Source: Thermoleophilia bacterium (lineage in GTDB: Bacteria; Actinomycetota; Thermoleophilia; Gaiellales; Gaiellaceae). Taken from it: DNA of 35,558 nucleotides. The DNA lies in NCBI GenBank assembly GCA_020845695.1, contig JADLFG010000066.1:1-35558 (forward strand), written 5' to 3'. Positions 7,503 through 15,137 of this stretch are shown here, piece by piece (positions within the stretch are counted from its first letter, which is position 1; every line of letters begins with the position of its first letter). The notes below the pieces were generated by a model. The model was not told the origin of the DNA and ran no database searches. It was given only the letters and a program-made list of their open reading frames with translations. The position numbers were made by a program, and so were the translations under genes.

Positions 7503-8228
7503 TCAGGCGCGCAGGAGCCCCGCCGGGTCGATCTGCGCGAGCACGGCGAGCTCCTCGGCTGTCGGCGGCGGGGTCTCCGGCACCGGCTCGGGCGCCGTCA
7601 GCTCGAAGCCCGTCTGGGCCCGGACATCCTCCGCGCCGACGCCCGGGTGCACGCTCGCGAGCCGAAGCCGCCGCGTCTCCGGATCGACGTCGAGCGTGGC
7701 GAGCGGGGTCACGACCAGCTCCGCGGTGTCACCGGGGCCGCTCACGAAGTCGACCCGCTCGACCAGCGTGCGCGGGTTGTGCGCCAGCGTGAAGATCACC
7801 GTCCGCTCGACCGCGGGCAGGAACGGCAGGCCGACCGAGCCGGGCCCGCGCAGCTTCGGTCGCGCCGGATCGCCGACACCGGCCAGGTTGCAGTTGCCGT
7901 ACGCATCGATCTGCAGCCCGCCCGCGCAGAACACGTCGAGCGCCCCGCCGCGGCCCTCGAGCAGCACGACCTCGTGTAACGGCAGGGTGACGGGCCCACC
8001 GTGGAGCTCGGGGTCGCAGGACTGCGGGGTGAGCGCGGCCGGCGCCGGGTTGACCGTGCCGCTGCCGCCCACGATGTAGGCGAGCGACGGCGCGTGCAGC
8101 GCCTTCGCGAGCCGGCACGCGGCGAGCGGCAGGGCCGGCACGGCGCCCATCACCACGACCTCGCCGTCGCGGAAGGCGCGGGCCATGACGCACGCCATCA
8201 GCTCCTGCGAGCTGTAGGGCGCGCTCAC
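7503..8228 (-). CDS. CoA-transferase family I, beta-type subunit (IpdB-like)
   Basis: 241 aa from a GTG that overlaps the stop of the alpha-like gene (GTGA). It shows the family I CoA-transferase beta fold: the ELMACVMARAFRDGEVVVMGA start, LHAPSLAYIVGGSGTVNP, DVFCAGGLQIDAYGNCNLAGVGD, then GLPFLPAVERTVIFTLAHNPRTLVERVDFVSGPG. The GGLQID-x-GN region is typical of the glutaconate CoA-transferase/IpdB branch. In Mycobacterium IpdAB does not transfer CoA but hydrolyses the last steroid ring as a cyclic beta-keto enoyl-CoA. In this operon the partner could transfer CoA to an incoming aromatic acid or open a ring. The data do not separate these options. Confidence 0.75.
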   Translation of the reverse strand: MSAPYSSQELMACVMARAFRDGEVVVMGAVPALPLAACRLAKALHAPSLAYIVGGSGTVNPAPAALTPQSCDPELHGGPVTLPLHEVVLLEGRGGALDVFCAGGLQIDAYGNCNLAGVGDPARPKLRGPGSVGLPFLPAVERTVIFTLAHNPRTLVERVDFVSGPGDTAELVVTPLATLDVDPETRRLRLASVHPGVGAEDVRAQTGFELTAPEPVPETPPPTAEELAVLAQIDPAGLLRA

Positions 8229-8995
8229 CCCCGGGCCTCCTCGAGGTACGCGCGCAGGGCCGCCTCGTCGCGGGGATAGAAGCCCGGCGATGCGGTGGGC
8301 GCACAGCCGCCGGGAGCGATGACAACCGCGGCGACGAGGAACGCGGGCAGCGTCGTGCCGGCCTCCCGCGCCGCGATCGCCTCGGTCGGAACGAGCCGCT
8401 CGACCTGGACGACGAGCACCCGGGCGGCGAGCGCGAGCAGCCGGTCGCTGAACGGGACGCGCCCGAACGCGACGTTGCCCTCCTGATCCGCCTCCGCGCA
8501 GGCGATCAGGGCGACGTCGGGCCTGAGCGCCCGGATCGCCCACGAGCGCGCACCCGTGAACGGGTCCTCGACCTCCCGGTAGAGCTCGGGGCAGGCTCCG
8601 GGGACATCGCTGCGCCCGATCGCCGCCGGCAGCGGCACGAACGGCAGCCCACCCGCGCCGGCGTAGAGGGCGTGGGTGAGGCCGCCCTCGTCCGACTCGA
8701 GCAGCCGGATCGTCCCCTCCTCGACGGCGCGGCGGAAACACGGCGCAAGCCCGAGGTCCTCGAAACCGACGTACGGAGCGACAAGCTCCTCCACGAGTCC
8801 GGCGCCGATCAGGAGGTCGGCCTGGATCGACGTCGACGGGCCCGTCACGAGCCGCCCGATCCGCACCCGCTGGCGAGCGAGCTCGCGAACGAGCGCCATC
8901 GGCGCCGCCGTCGCGTGCATGCCGCCGACGGCGACGACCCCGCCGGCCGGGACGAGGCCGGCGACCGCCTCTCCGGGGTCGAGGAAGCGGGTCAA
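8225..8995 (-). CDS. CoA-transferase family I, alpha-type subunit (IpdA-like)
   Basis: 256 aa. The start is set at a TTG (8995) that overlaps the stop of the preceding gene in a TTGA arrangement and gives the expected N-terminus (TRFLDPGEAVAGLVPAGGVVAVGGM). The Gly-rich loop, the PMALVRELAR helix and later segments (RPDVALIACAEADQEGNVAFG, PTEAIAAREAGTTLPAF) fit the alpha subunit of glutaconate-CoA-transferase/IpdA-type enzymes. It overlaps the beta-like gene by 4 bp, so the two are almost certainly one heteromer. Substrate unknown: either CoA exchange on an aromatic or C7 acid, or IpdAB-like hydrolytic opening of a cyclic oxo-enoyl-CoA, which would be chemically parallel to the neighbouring Oah-like enzyme. 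Confidence 0.75.
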   Translation of the reverse strand: MTRFLDPGEAVAGLVPAGGVVAVGGMHATAAPMALVRELARQRVRIGRLVTGPSTSIQADLLIGAGLVEELVAPYVGFEDLGLAPCFRRAVEEGTIRLLESDEGGLTHALYAGAGGLPFVPLPAAIGRSDVPGACPELYREVEDPFTGARSWAIRALRPDVALIACAEADQEGNVAFGRVPFSDRLLALAARVLVVQVERLVPTEAIAAREAGTTLPAFLVAAVVIAPGGCAPTASPGFYPRDEAALRAYLEEARG

Positions 8996-9957
8996 AGCTC
9001 CGCGCCGCAGGCCCCGCAGAACGCCATGCCCTCGGGCAGGCCCTTGGCGCCGCAGGCGCCGCACTCGCGCACGGGCGGGCCCCACACGAACTCGGAGGAA
9101 CCGCCGTCGCGGGCCAGCTCGCGCAGGCGCCGGTAGCCGGGCTCTCGCTTCTCGACGAAGGCGGTCATCCCCTCCCACGGCTCGTAGCTCGCGAAATGCA
9201 GGGCTAGCCACTCGCGGGCGTGGCCGATCGTGCCGTGCCAGGCGAGGTCTTTCCAGAAGTTGACCTGCTGGCGGGTGTAGCGCAGGCACTCGGGGAACTT
9301 GTCGACGAGCGTCTGGCAGAGCCCGTCCACGCAAGCGTCGAGCTCCGCACGTGGCACGACCCGGTTGACCAGCCCCCACTCGAGCGCCTGCTGCGCCGTG
9401 ATCGGCTCGCACGTCAAGAGCAGCTCCCGGGCCCGGCGGTCGCCGACCATGATCGGCAGCCACTGGGTGGCGCCGCCGGCGGCGACCGAGCCGACGCGGG
9501 TGCCGACCTGGCGAATCGTGACGTCATCGGCAGCGACCGCGAGATCGCACGCCATGTTCCACTCGTTGCCGCCGCCGGCGACGATCCCGTTCAGGCGAGC
9601 AATCGTCGGCTTGCCGAGATTGCGCAGCGCATCGTGCGCCTCGGCGAACAGCCCCATGTACTTCCAGTAGTCGCGCGGCCGCCGGGTGTACTCGCCCGCG
9701 TACTCCTTGACGTCGCCGCCGGTGCAGAACGCCTTCTCGCCGGCGCCGGTGAGCACGAGCACCGCCACGCCGTCGTCGTGGGCGGCGTCACGGAACGCCT
9801 CCCGCAGCTCGTTCAGCGTGTGCGTCGTGTAGGCGTTGTAGGCGTGCGGACGGTTGATCGTGAGCCGGGCGACCCAGTCCCGCTTCTCGTAGACGACGTC
9901 CGTGAAGCCGAAGTCCTCCGGCGGGCGTCCGGCGAACGGGCGTCCAGCCTCCTCCAT
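8992..9957 (-). CDS. oah: 6-oxocyclohex-1-ene-1-carbonyl-CoA hydrolase-like crotonase with C-terminal zinc ribbon
   Basis: 321 aa. The crotonase fold spans residues about 20-285 with LTINRPHAYNAY, the oxyanion segment AFCTGGDVKEYA (about 77-87) and GIVAGGGNEWNMACDL (about 124-139). The run TGGDVKEYA-x-EY-x-RRP-x-DYWKYMGLF strongly recalls the Oah/BamA family, which adds water to 6-oxocyclohexene-carboxyl-CoA and opens the ring to 3-hydroxypimelyl-CoA. It is shorter than the roughly 360-380 aa of that family and ends in an added CxxC-x11-CxxC zinc ribbon (Cys299, 302, 314, 317) not expected in it. It follows bzdQ by 14 bp and overlaps the IpdA-like gene. A plain enoyl-CoA (dienoyl-CoA) hydratase is the main alternative. 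Confidence 0.72.
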   Translation of the reverse strand: MEEAGRPFAGRPPEDFGFTDVVYEKRDWVARLTINRPHAYNAYTTHTLNELREAFRDAAHDDGVAVLVLTGAGEKAFCTGGDVKEYAGEYTRRPRDYWKYMGLFAEAHDALRNLGKPTIARLNGIVAGGGNEWNMACDLAVAADDVTIRQVGTRVGSVAAGGATQWLPIMVGDRRARELLLTCEPITAQQALEWGLVNRVVPRAELDACVDGLCQTLVDKFPECLRYTRQQVNFWKDLAWHGTIGHAREWLALHFASYEPWEGMTAFVEKREPGYRRLRELARDGGSSEFVWGPPVRECGACGAKGLPEGMAFCGACGAEL

Positions 9958-9971
9958 GCGACTCTCCTCTC

Positions 9972-10775
9972 TCAGGCGACCTGGGCGAGCTTGCGCTGCC
10001 TCTGGGCGGCGAGCAGGGCGGCGCCGATCGCCCCGGCGTAGACGCCGAGATCGTCGTCGCCGACGAGAAACGTGCACGCGAGCATCTCCTCGAGCTCGCG
10101 TTTCATCAGGGGAACGCGCGTGAGACCACCCGTGAGGGCGAACTCGGGCTCGGGCTTGACCCGCTTGACGAGCTGCCCGGCCCGGCCGGCGAGCGCGACA
10201 ACGGCGCCGCCGCAGATGTCCTCGGCGCTGCGACCGCCGGCAAGGTGGTTGATCACCTCGGACTCGGCGAAGACGGTGCAGACGCTCGAGACCTCCGCCG
10301 GGTCGGTGGCGTCGTCCGCGAGCCGCGGGATGTCCGCGGCCTCGAAGCCCATGTAGCGGACGGTCTTCTCGAGGAACGCCCCCGAGCCGGCGGCGCACTT
10401 GTCGTTGAGCCGGAACGCCTTCACGCGCCCGGACTCGTCGAGCCGGATCGCCTTCGCGGTCTGCCCGCCGACGTCGAGCACGGTGCGCACGGTGGGGAAG
10501 ACCGCGTGCACCGCCCACGCGTGGCAGGTGAGCTCGGTAATCGCGAGGTCGCGAAAGGGCACCTGGTAGCGGCCGCTGCCGGTGGCGGCGACGTAGGTCG
10601 CCTCCTCCCGCGAGCGGCCCGCGGCGAGCAGGCACTCGGCGAGCGCGCGCTCGGCCGCGCGCGCGAAGTTGTAGCCCGTCGGGCACGCCGCCCGGGCGAT
10701 GATCTCGCCGGCGGCGCCGGTCAGGACGGCCTTCGTGTAGGCGGAGCCGACGTCGATCCCGGCGGTCACGCTCAT
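9972..10775 (-). CDS. bzdQ: Benzoyl-CoA reductase ATPase/activator subunit (BzdQ-like, BadF/BadG/BcrA/BcrD family)
   Basis: 267 aa, ASKHA-fold ATPase. Motifs: phosphate-1 loop [12 protein letters not shown] (6-17), connect region [12 protein letters not shown] (99-110), [10 protein letters not shown] with Cys127, [11 protein letters not shown] with Cys166, and the adenosine loop LTGGL. Two such cysteines per subunit hold the bridging [4Fe-4S] cluster in the homodimeric activator HgdC (positions 127 and 166 there); here they would be shared with the partner BzdP. ATP hydrolysis drives low-potential electrons to the reductase core. It overlaps bzdP by 4 bp. The second phosphate motif reads GGQTAK rather than GGQDTK, marking it as the distinct second ATPase. 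Confidence 0.87.
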   Translation of the reverse strand: MSVTAGIDVGSAYTKAVLTGAAGEIIARAACPTGYNFARAAERALAECLLAAGRSREEATYVAATGSGRYQVPFRDLAITELTCHAWAVHAVFPTVRTVLDVGGQTAKAIRLDESGRVKAFRLNDKCAAGSGAFLEKTVRYMGFEAADIPRLADDATDPAEVSSVCTVFAESEVINHLAGGRSAEDICGGAVVALAGRAGQLVKRVKPEPEFALTGGLTRVPLMKRELEEMLACTFLVGDDDLGVYAGAIGAALLAAQRQRKLAQVA

Positions 10776-11587
10776 GGCAGAACTCCTCCCGACGCGCTCG
10801 CGGCGGCCTGCGTCAGCGCCCGGTCGAGCGCGTACAGGGAGGCGCCGATCGCGCCGCAGTAGTGGGACTCCTCGCTGACGTTGATCGGGCAGTCGGTCAG
10901 CTCCTCGAGCAGCTTGACCATGGCCGCGTTGCGCGAGACGCCGCCGGTGAAGGTGATCTCGGGCTCGATCCCGACCCGGCGCAGGAGCGAGACCGAGCGG
11001 GAGGCGATCGCGACGTGGACGCCGAGCAGCACGTCCTCCGTCTTGCGCCCGAGCGCGAGCCAGCCGAGGATCTCGGACTCGGCGAACACGGTGCACGTGG
11101 TCGTCATCTTGACCGGGTTCTTCGCGGTCAGCGCGAGCGGCCCGAGCTCGCCGAGCGGCAGCTCGAGCGCCTGCGAGGCGGCGCCGAGAAAGCGCCCGGT
11201 CCCGGCCGAGCACTTGTCGTTCATGCAGAAGTCGAGCACCTGGCCGTCACCGCCGACTCGGATCGCCTTCGTGTCCTGGCCGCCGACGTCGAGGACGCTC
11301 GTCGTGCTCGGGAAGAGGAAGACCGCGCCGCGGGCGTGGCAGGAGATCTCCGTCACCTGCGTCTCGCCGAACTCGACCCGGTAGCGACCGTAGCCCGTGC
11401 CGACGACGGAGGTGACGTCCGCCTCCGCCGCGCCGGCATCGGCGACCGCGAGCCGGAACGCCTCCTGGGCCGCCTCCGTGAGGTGAGCGCCCGTGTCGAT
11501 CAGCGCCCGCCCGACGATCTTCGGCTCGCCGTCCATGACGACGGCCTTCGTCTGGGTGGAGCCGACGTCGACCCCTCCGACCAGCAT
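10772..11587 (-). CDS. bzdP: Benzoyl-CoA reductase ATPase/activator subunit (BzdP-like)
   Basis: 271 aa from the ATG at 11587, preceded by GGAGGTG. ASKHA ATPase with [14 protein letters not shown] (4-17), [12 protein letters not shown] (98-109), [10 protein letters not shown] with Cys126, [11 protein letters not shown] with Cys165, and FTGGVSRN. The cysteines are the expected ligands of the cluster bridging two ATPase subunits. Presence of two different, equally short (about 270 aa) ATPases next to two different dehydratase-family subunits fits the Azoarcus-type BzdNOPQ enzyme better than the Thauera-type BcrCBAD, where one ATPase is about 430 aa, and better than 2-hydroxyacyl-CoA dehydratases, which use one homodimeric activator. 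The subunit order N-O-P-Q is also kept. Confidence 0.87.
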   Translation of the reverse strand: MLVGGVDVGSTQTKAVVMDGEPKIVGRALIDTGAHLTEAAQEAFRLAVADAGAAEADVTSVVGTGYGRYRVEFGETQVTEISCHARGAVFLFPSTTSVLDVGGQDTKAIRVGGDGQVLDFCMNDKCSAGTGRFLGAASQALELPLGELGPLALTAKNPVKMTTTCTVFAESEILGWLALGRKTEDVLLGVHVAIASRSVSLLRRVGIEPEITFTGGVSRNAAMVKLLEELTDCPINVSEESHYCGAIGASLYALDRALTQAAASASGGVLP

Positions 11588-11592
11588 GCCGC

Positions 11593-12921
11593 TCACCTCC
11601 TCGCAGCCGCCCTGCGGCTCGCCAGCGCCTCGAAGAAGGCGTCGATGCGGTTCTTCATCTGGGCGTCCGACCAGAGCCGGGCGTCGACGAGGTCGGACTG
11701 GATGAAGAGCCCGGGGATGTCGTGCGTGCGCATCTGCCACTCGCGCTCGTCCGGCAGGCCGGTCGAGACCGTCCGGCAGGACTTGATCCCGTGGAAGCAG
11801 ATGCCGTCGATGTCCCATTCGCTAACGACGTTCGCCTGCCAGTCCTGAGAGTAGAAGATGCCGGAAAAGCTCTGCTGGGCGCTCCAGAGGATCTGCTCGG
11901 CCATGCTCTCGAGCGGCCGCTCGAGGTCGTAGCGGATGCCGCGGTCGATCCCGCCGCCCGCGAACGACATGTACTCGGAGTGGGCGAAGACGCCGCCCCA
12001 GGAGTGGAAGAGCTCGAGGAAGCGGCGGAAGTGCGAGTAGCAGGCGGTCCCGATCAGGAGCAGCCGGTACTTCTCATCGGGGATCGCCCCCATCCCGAGC
12101 CGCACGCGCTCGCGCAGCTCGTCGCGCGCGAGCCGCATGAAGGCGGTGCCGCGCGGGTCGCCACGGTAGGCGTTCGCGATCCCCATGTAGTTGAGGCCGT
12201 CGAGCATCGCGTCGAACGGGGCCGGATGGTGCTTGTTCTCGGCCACGACCTCCTCGTAGAGGGCGGCGAGCTCGTTCACCTGGCCCATCACCTCGCGCAG
12301 GCGGTCGAGGTCGAGCTTCCTGCCGGTGATCCGCTCGCACAGCGCGACGAGCTCGCGGAGCTGGCCCTCGACGTAGCGGCGGTCGCGCTCGAACTCGTCG
12401 CTGCCGGGCAGGACGTCCCCGCCCGTGCCGCGCCAGCCGGGCAGGTCGAGCACGAAGACCGGGCAACCGTACATCCGCTCCCAGATCTCCGACCACTTGA
12501 TGTACGTGTTGCAGGTGTTCGGGGAGACGACGAGCGTCGGCCGCGGCAGCTTTCCCGAAGGGTGGTCGCGACCGGAGAGGTGCAGCCCGACGTCGACCTT
12601 GACGTAGCCGCAGATGTCGGGCGAGTAGCCGTAGTCCTCGGCGGCGACCAGCATGTCCATCTGCTTGCCGCGGACCGCGGTCTGGAGCGAGGTGATCTCG
12701 GGGAAGCTCATCGGCAGGTCGAAGCAGCGCAGGATCTCGGCGACCGAGCCCATCACGAACACGTTCGCGACGGGGCGCTCCTCGGCGTCGGCCTCGCTCA
12801 TCTCCCGCCACCAGGTCTCGATCAGGCTGCGGCTCTCGGCGCGGGTGGCACCGATCAGCTCGGAATGCGGGGCGGCTCCGTCTCCCGGCCGTCTGTGCTC
12901 GGCGACTGTCTGGTCGGCCAC
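11593..12921 (-). CDS. bzdO: Benzoyl-CoA reductase core subunit (BzdO-like, 2-hydroxyacyl-CoA dehydratase D family)
   Basis: 442 aa from a GTG with a GGAGGAGGA ribosome site. Recognisable family segments: [24 protein letters not shown] near the N-terminus, [78 protein letters not shown], and [23 protein letters not shown] near the C-terminus. Cysteines in these segments are candidate iron-sulfur ligands and substrate contacts. With BzdN it would form the site where benzoyl-CoA is reduced by two electrons to cyclohexa-1,5-diene-1-carboxyl-CoA. Its size matches the roughly 50-kDa BzdO subunit. Other aryl-CoA substrates (methyl- or hydroxybenzoyl-CoA) are possible. Confidence 0.85.
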   Translation of the reverse strand: MADQTVAEHRRPGDGAAPHSELIGATRAESRSLIETWWREMSEADAEERPVANVFVMGSVAEILRCFDLPMSFPEITSLQTAVRGKQMDMLVAAEDYGYSPDICGYVKVDVGLHLSGRDHPSGKLPRPTLVVSPNTCNTYIKWSEIWERMYGCPVFVLDLPGWRGTGGDVLPGSDEFERDRRYVEGQLRELVALCERITGRKLDLDRLREVMGQVNELAALYEEVVAENKHHPAPFDAMLDGLNYMGIANAYRGDPRGTAFMRLARDELRERVRLGMGAIPDEKYRLLLIGTACYSHFRRFLELFHSWGGVFAHSEYMSFAGGGIDRGIRYDLERPLESMAEQILWSAQQSFSGIFYSQDWQANVVSEWDIDGICFHGIKSCRTVSTGLPDEREWQMRTHDIPGLFIQSDLVDARLWSDAQMKNRIDAFFEALASRRAAARR

Positions 12922-12936
12922 GTCTCCTCCTCCGGC

Positions 12937-14100
12937 TCAGGCGAACTCGAACAGCAGGGACTCCGCGAACGTCTCGACCTCCATCCGCACCTGCTCGAAC
13001 ACGTTCGTCTTCTCCTCGAACTCCATCACGAGGTGCGGGATCCCCGCCTCGTCGAGGGCGCGGCTGTAGCCCACCTGCTCCTCGAGCCCGGGCTCGCACA
13101 TCTTCGCGGCGGCGACGATCGCCGCCTCGGCGCCCGCGGCCCGGATCCGTGCGAGCAGCATCTCCTCCTTCGGCTTCTCGGGATCGCGCTGCACCGGGCT
13201 GTAGCTCGAGGTCTCGATGTAGGCGCGCGCGAGGCTCGCATAGGGGTTGCCGTCAGCGGGGACGTCCTCGGTGAGCCAGCGCAACCCGATCAGGAAGTCG
13301 TCGTCGACGACGTAGCAGGCGTCCTGGATCACGGCGAGCATCTCGAGCGGTGGCTGCTCGCAGAAGCCCCCCTCGAAGACGACGCGGATCTTGTCCTGGG
13401 GTTTCCCGTCACGGGCCTCCACGAGTGGCAGCGCCCGGCGCAGGAGCTCGTTGTGCTCCTCGCGCGCCATCACCGTCCCCGCCCGGGTGAGCAGGTAGGC
13501 CTCGACCGAGGAGAGCAGCCAGGGAGTGTCGCGCTTGATCCGGTAGAGCTCGCGCAGCAGGCGGCGGTTCTCGTTGAAGAGCGCGATCGAGGCGCGCAGG
13601 GCGTCGTCGGTGAGGTCGCGGCCGGCGACCTCCTCGATCACGCCGGCGATCCGCCGGTACTCGCTCTCCAGGTACTCGGGCGCGTACGCCGAGCGGATGT
13701 TGTGCGGGAGGTAGAGGACCTGACAGGGCAGCTCCGGGAGGTTGCGCGCCCAGACGCCACAGGAGTGGCGAGCGGCGTCGCAGATCGGATGCGTGACGAA
13801 CATGGACAGGAAGTCGGCACGGCCCGCGAGCACGGACTCGAGCGAGCTGCGGATGATCGAGCAGACGAACGCGGCGAACCGCGCGTCGGCCTGGCGCACC
13901 TGAAGCGCCGAGCTTGCGCCGGCGAGCTTGATCGGGAGCATCCCGGCCGCGTGGGCGAGCTCCTCGGGGAAGTAGACCTGGAAGTGCCCGAGCACCTTCC
14001 CGCCCGGGTGGCGCTCGAGCCAGGCGCGGACGGCCGGGTAGTCGAGATCCTCGACCAGCTCCCTGGTCTCGTCGAGCAGTTGCGTCAGTTCATCGCTCAT
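12937..14100 (-). CDS. bzdN: Benzoyl-CoA reductase core subunit (BzdN-like, 2-hydroxyacyl-CoA dehydratase D family)
   Basis: 387 aa from the ATG at 14100, which has AGGTG six bases upstream; a GTG at 14109 is in frame but would put the start within that site. Segments typical of the family: VLGHFQVYFPEELAHAAGMLPIKLAGA, FAAFVCSIIRSSLE, FLSMFVTHPICDAARHSCGVW, YLPHNIR, VVFEGGFCEQPPLEML, and KMCEPGLEEQVGYSRALDEAGIPHLVMEFEE. The conserved cysteines (SxCS, ICDAxxHSCG, GxFCEQPP, KxCEPGxEE) are the expected cluster ligands. It is the first gene of the operon, divergent from a PaaX regulator, and carries half of a perfect inverted repeat across its start. Start-codon occlusion by a repressor would be direct. 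Confidence 0.86.
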   Translation of the reverse strand: MSDELTQLLDETRELVEDLDYPAVRAWLERHPGGKVLGHFQVYFPEELAHAAGMLPIKLAGASSALQVRQADARFAAFVCSIIRSSLESVLAGRADFLSMFVTHPICDAARHSCGVWARNLPELPCQVLYLPHNIRSAYAPEYLESEYRRIAGVIEEVAGRDLTDDALRASIALFNENRRLLRELYRIKRDTPWLLSSVEAYLLTRAGTVMAREEHNELLRRALPLVEARDGKPQDKIRVVFEGGFCEQPPLEMLAVIQDACYVVDDDFLIGLRWLTEDVPADGNPYASLARAYIETSSYSPVQRDPEKPKEEMLLARIRAAGAEAAIVAAAKMCEPGLEEQVGYSRALDEAGIPHLVMEFEEKTNVFEQVRMEVETFAESLLFEFA

Positions 14101-14134
14101 AGATAACACCTAACCTTGGTGGACTGTTATCTAT
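14099..14134. promoter_or_regulatory. Perfect 10-bp inverted repeat, candidate PaaX operator
   Basis: ATAGATAACA (14099-14108) and TGTTATCTAT (14125-14134) are exact reverse complements separated by 16 bp. They are AT-rich in strongly GC-rich surroundings and lie between bzdN and the PaaX-family gene. One arm covers the bzdN start, the other lies in the spacer of the candidate regulator promoter and on the -10 of the candidate bzd promoter. Spacing of 26 bp centre to centre suits a dimer or tetramer on one DNA face. Confidence 0.72.
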
Positions 14135-14144
14135 CGGCTAGACT
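14116..14144 (+). promoter_or_regulatory. Candidate promoter of the PaaX-family gene
   Basis: TTGGTG (14116-14121), 17-bp spacer, TAGACT (14139-14144). Transcription would begin near 14150-14152, only a few bases before the ATG at 14157. No Shine-Dalgarno is visible before that ATG, which fits a leaderless or near-leaderless mRNA. Confidence 0.5.
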
Positions 14145-14157
14145 ACTCCTGCCTCAA
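14129..14157 (-). promoter_or_regulatory. Candidate promoter of the bzd operon
   Basis: On the minus strand TTGAGG (14157-14152), 17-bp spacer, ATAGAT (14134-14129). The start would be near 14122, giving a leader of about 22 nt with AGGTG as ribosome site before the bzdN ATG. It overlaps the divergent promoter and the right arm of the inverted repeat. Confidence 0.5.
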
Positions 14158-15137
14158 TGGGCCGTCAAGACACAATTGATCAATTCGCCCAGGAGTCGCT
14201 CCAGCCGCAGGAGCTCGTGCTCGACCTGCTCGGCTGGTACGCGCACCCGGACGTCGCCCGTGTCTGGTCGGGCGGACTCGTGCGCCTGCTGGGCGAGCTC
14301 GGCTTCTCTACTCCCGCGGCGCGGATCGCGCTCGGGCGGCTCGTGCGGCGGGGCCTGCTCGCGCCCGTCAAGGAGGGGCGGCTCGTCCACTACGCGCTCA
14401 CCCGCCGGCTCGAGACGCTGCTCGCCGAGGGCACCCGGCGGATCGAGAGCTTCGCCCTGGACGAGCCCTGGGACGGCCTCTGGACGGTGCTGTGGTACTC
14501 GATCCCCGAGGAGCGGAAGGTGGCCGGGCGGCGGCTCGCCCGGCGCCTGCGCTTCCTCGGCTTCGGCTCGCCGCAGGAGGGCATGTGGCTCGCGCCGCGC
14601 GACCGCGAGGCGGACATCCAGAGCCTGGTCGCCGACCTCGGCCTTGAGGGCCACGTGGCCGTCGTTGTCGGGCCGGCGGCTGCCTCGACCGATCCCGGAG
14701 CCCTGATCCGCCGGCTCTGGGACCTCCCCGACCTGGCGGCGCGGTACTCCGTCTACGTGGAGGCGTTCTCCCCCTTCTGCGCCCCGCCCGCCGCGGGCGG
14801 CCTCTCCGACCGCGATGCGTTCCTGATCCGCACGCGCGCGCTCGCCGAGTACCGCCGCTTCCCGGCCCTCGACCCGACTCTCCCCGAGGAGGTCGTCGGC
14901 GAGTCCTGGAAGCGGCGCGAGGTCGTCGACACGTTCCACGGCATCTTCGAGACCTTGCGCCCCGCCGCGACCCGGTACTTCGAGCAGGCGAACGCGCCCG
15001 GGCGCAGCCGGGTCAGGGCTGCGGCGAACGCGGTGGCGCCTCCGCCGGGAGCCGCAGCCGCCGCTGCACGGGGAAGAGGCGCAGGTCGAAGCGACGCTGG
15101 AGAAGATTCCAGAGGCCGCCGGGCGACGCGAGCATGA
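14157..15137 (+). CDS. PaaX-family transcriptional regulator (bzd cluster)
   Basis: 326 aa. The N-terminal winged helix (about residues 15-75) includes the recognition-type segment FSTPAARIALGRLVRRGLLAPVKEGRLVHYALT. The central PaaX region shows LWTVLWYSIPEERKVAGRRLARRLRFLGFGSPQEGMWLAPR and the C-terminal PaaX-C part ends near 280. PaaX proteins are repressors released by an aryl-CoA (phenylacetyl-CoA in E. coli). Divergent from bzdN with an inverted repeat between them, it probably senses benzoyl-CoA or a related thioester and represses both genes. The last 45 or so residues are low-complexity and run antisense into livM by 125 bp, so they may be a fortuitous extension. Confidence 0.85.
   Translation: MGRQDTIDQFAQESLQPQELVLDLLGWYAHPDVARVWSGGLVRLLGELGFSTPAARIALGRLVRRGLLAPVKEGRLVHYALTRRLETLLAEGTRRIESFALDEPWDGLWTVLWYSIPEERKVAGRRLARRLRFLGFGSPQEGMWLAPRDREADIQSLVADLGLEGHVAVVVGPAAASTDPGALIRRLWDLPDLAARYSVYVEAFSPFCAPPAAGGLSDRDAFLIRTRALAEYRRFPALDPTLPEEVVGESWKRREVVDTFHGIFETLRPAATRYFEQANAPGRSRVRAAANAVAPPPGAAAAAARGRGAGRSDAGEDSRGRRATRA

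Noticed and set aside
6685..14100. Class II (tungsten BamB-I) benzoyl-CoA reductase
   Set aside because: No BamB-type aldehyde:ferredoxin oxidoreductase-like gene is present; the reductase genes are of the dehydratase/ATPase type.
9972..14100. 2-hydroxyacyl-CoA dehydratase system
   Set aside because: Those have one homodimeric activator; here two distinct ATPases are paired with two core subunits in Bzd order. Not fully excluded without phylogeny.
11722..14106. 794-codon plus-strand frame
   Set aside because: Entirely antisense to bzdO and bzdN, which have strong family motifs; long antisense frames are expected at this GC content.
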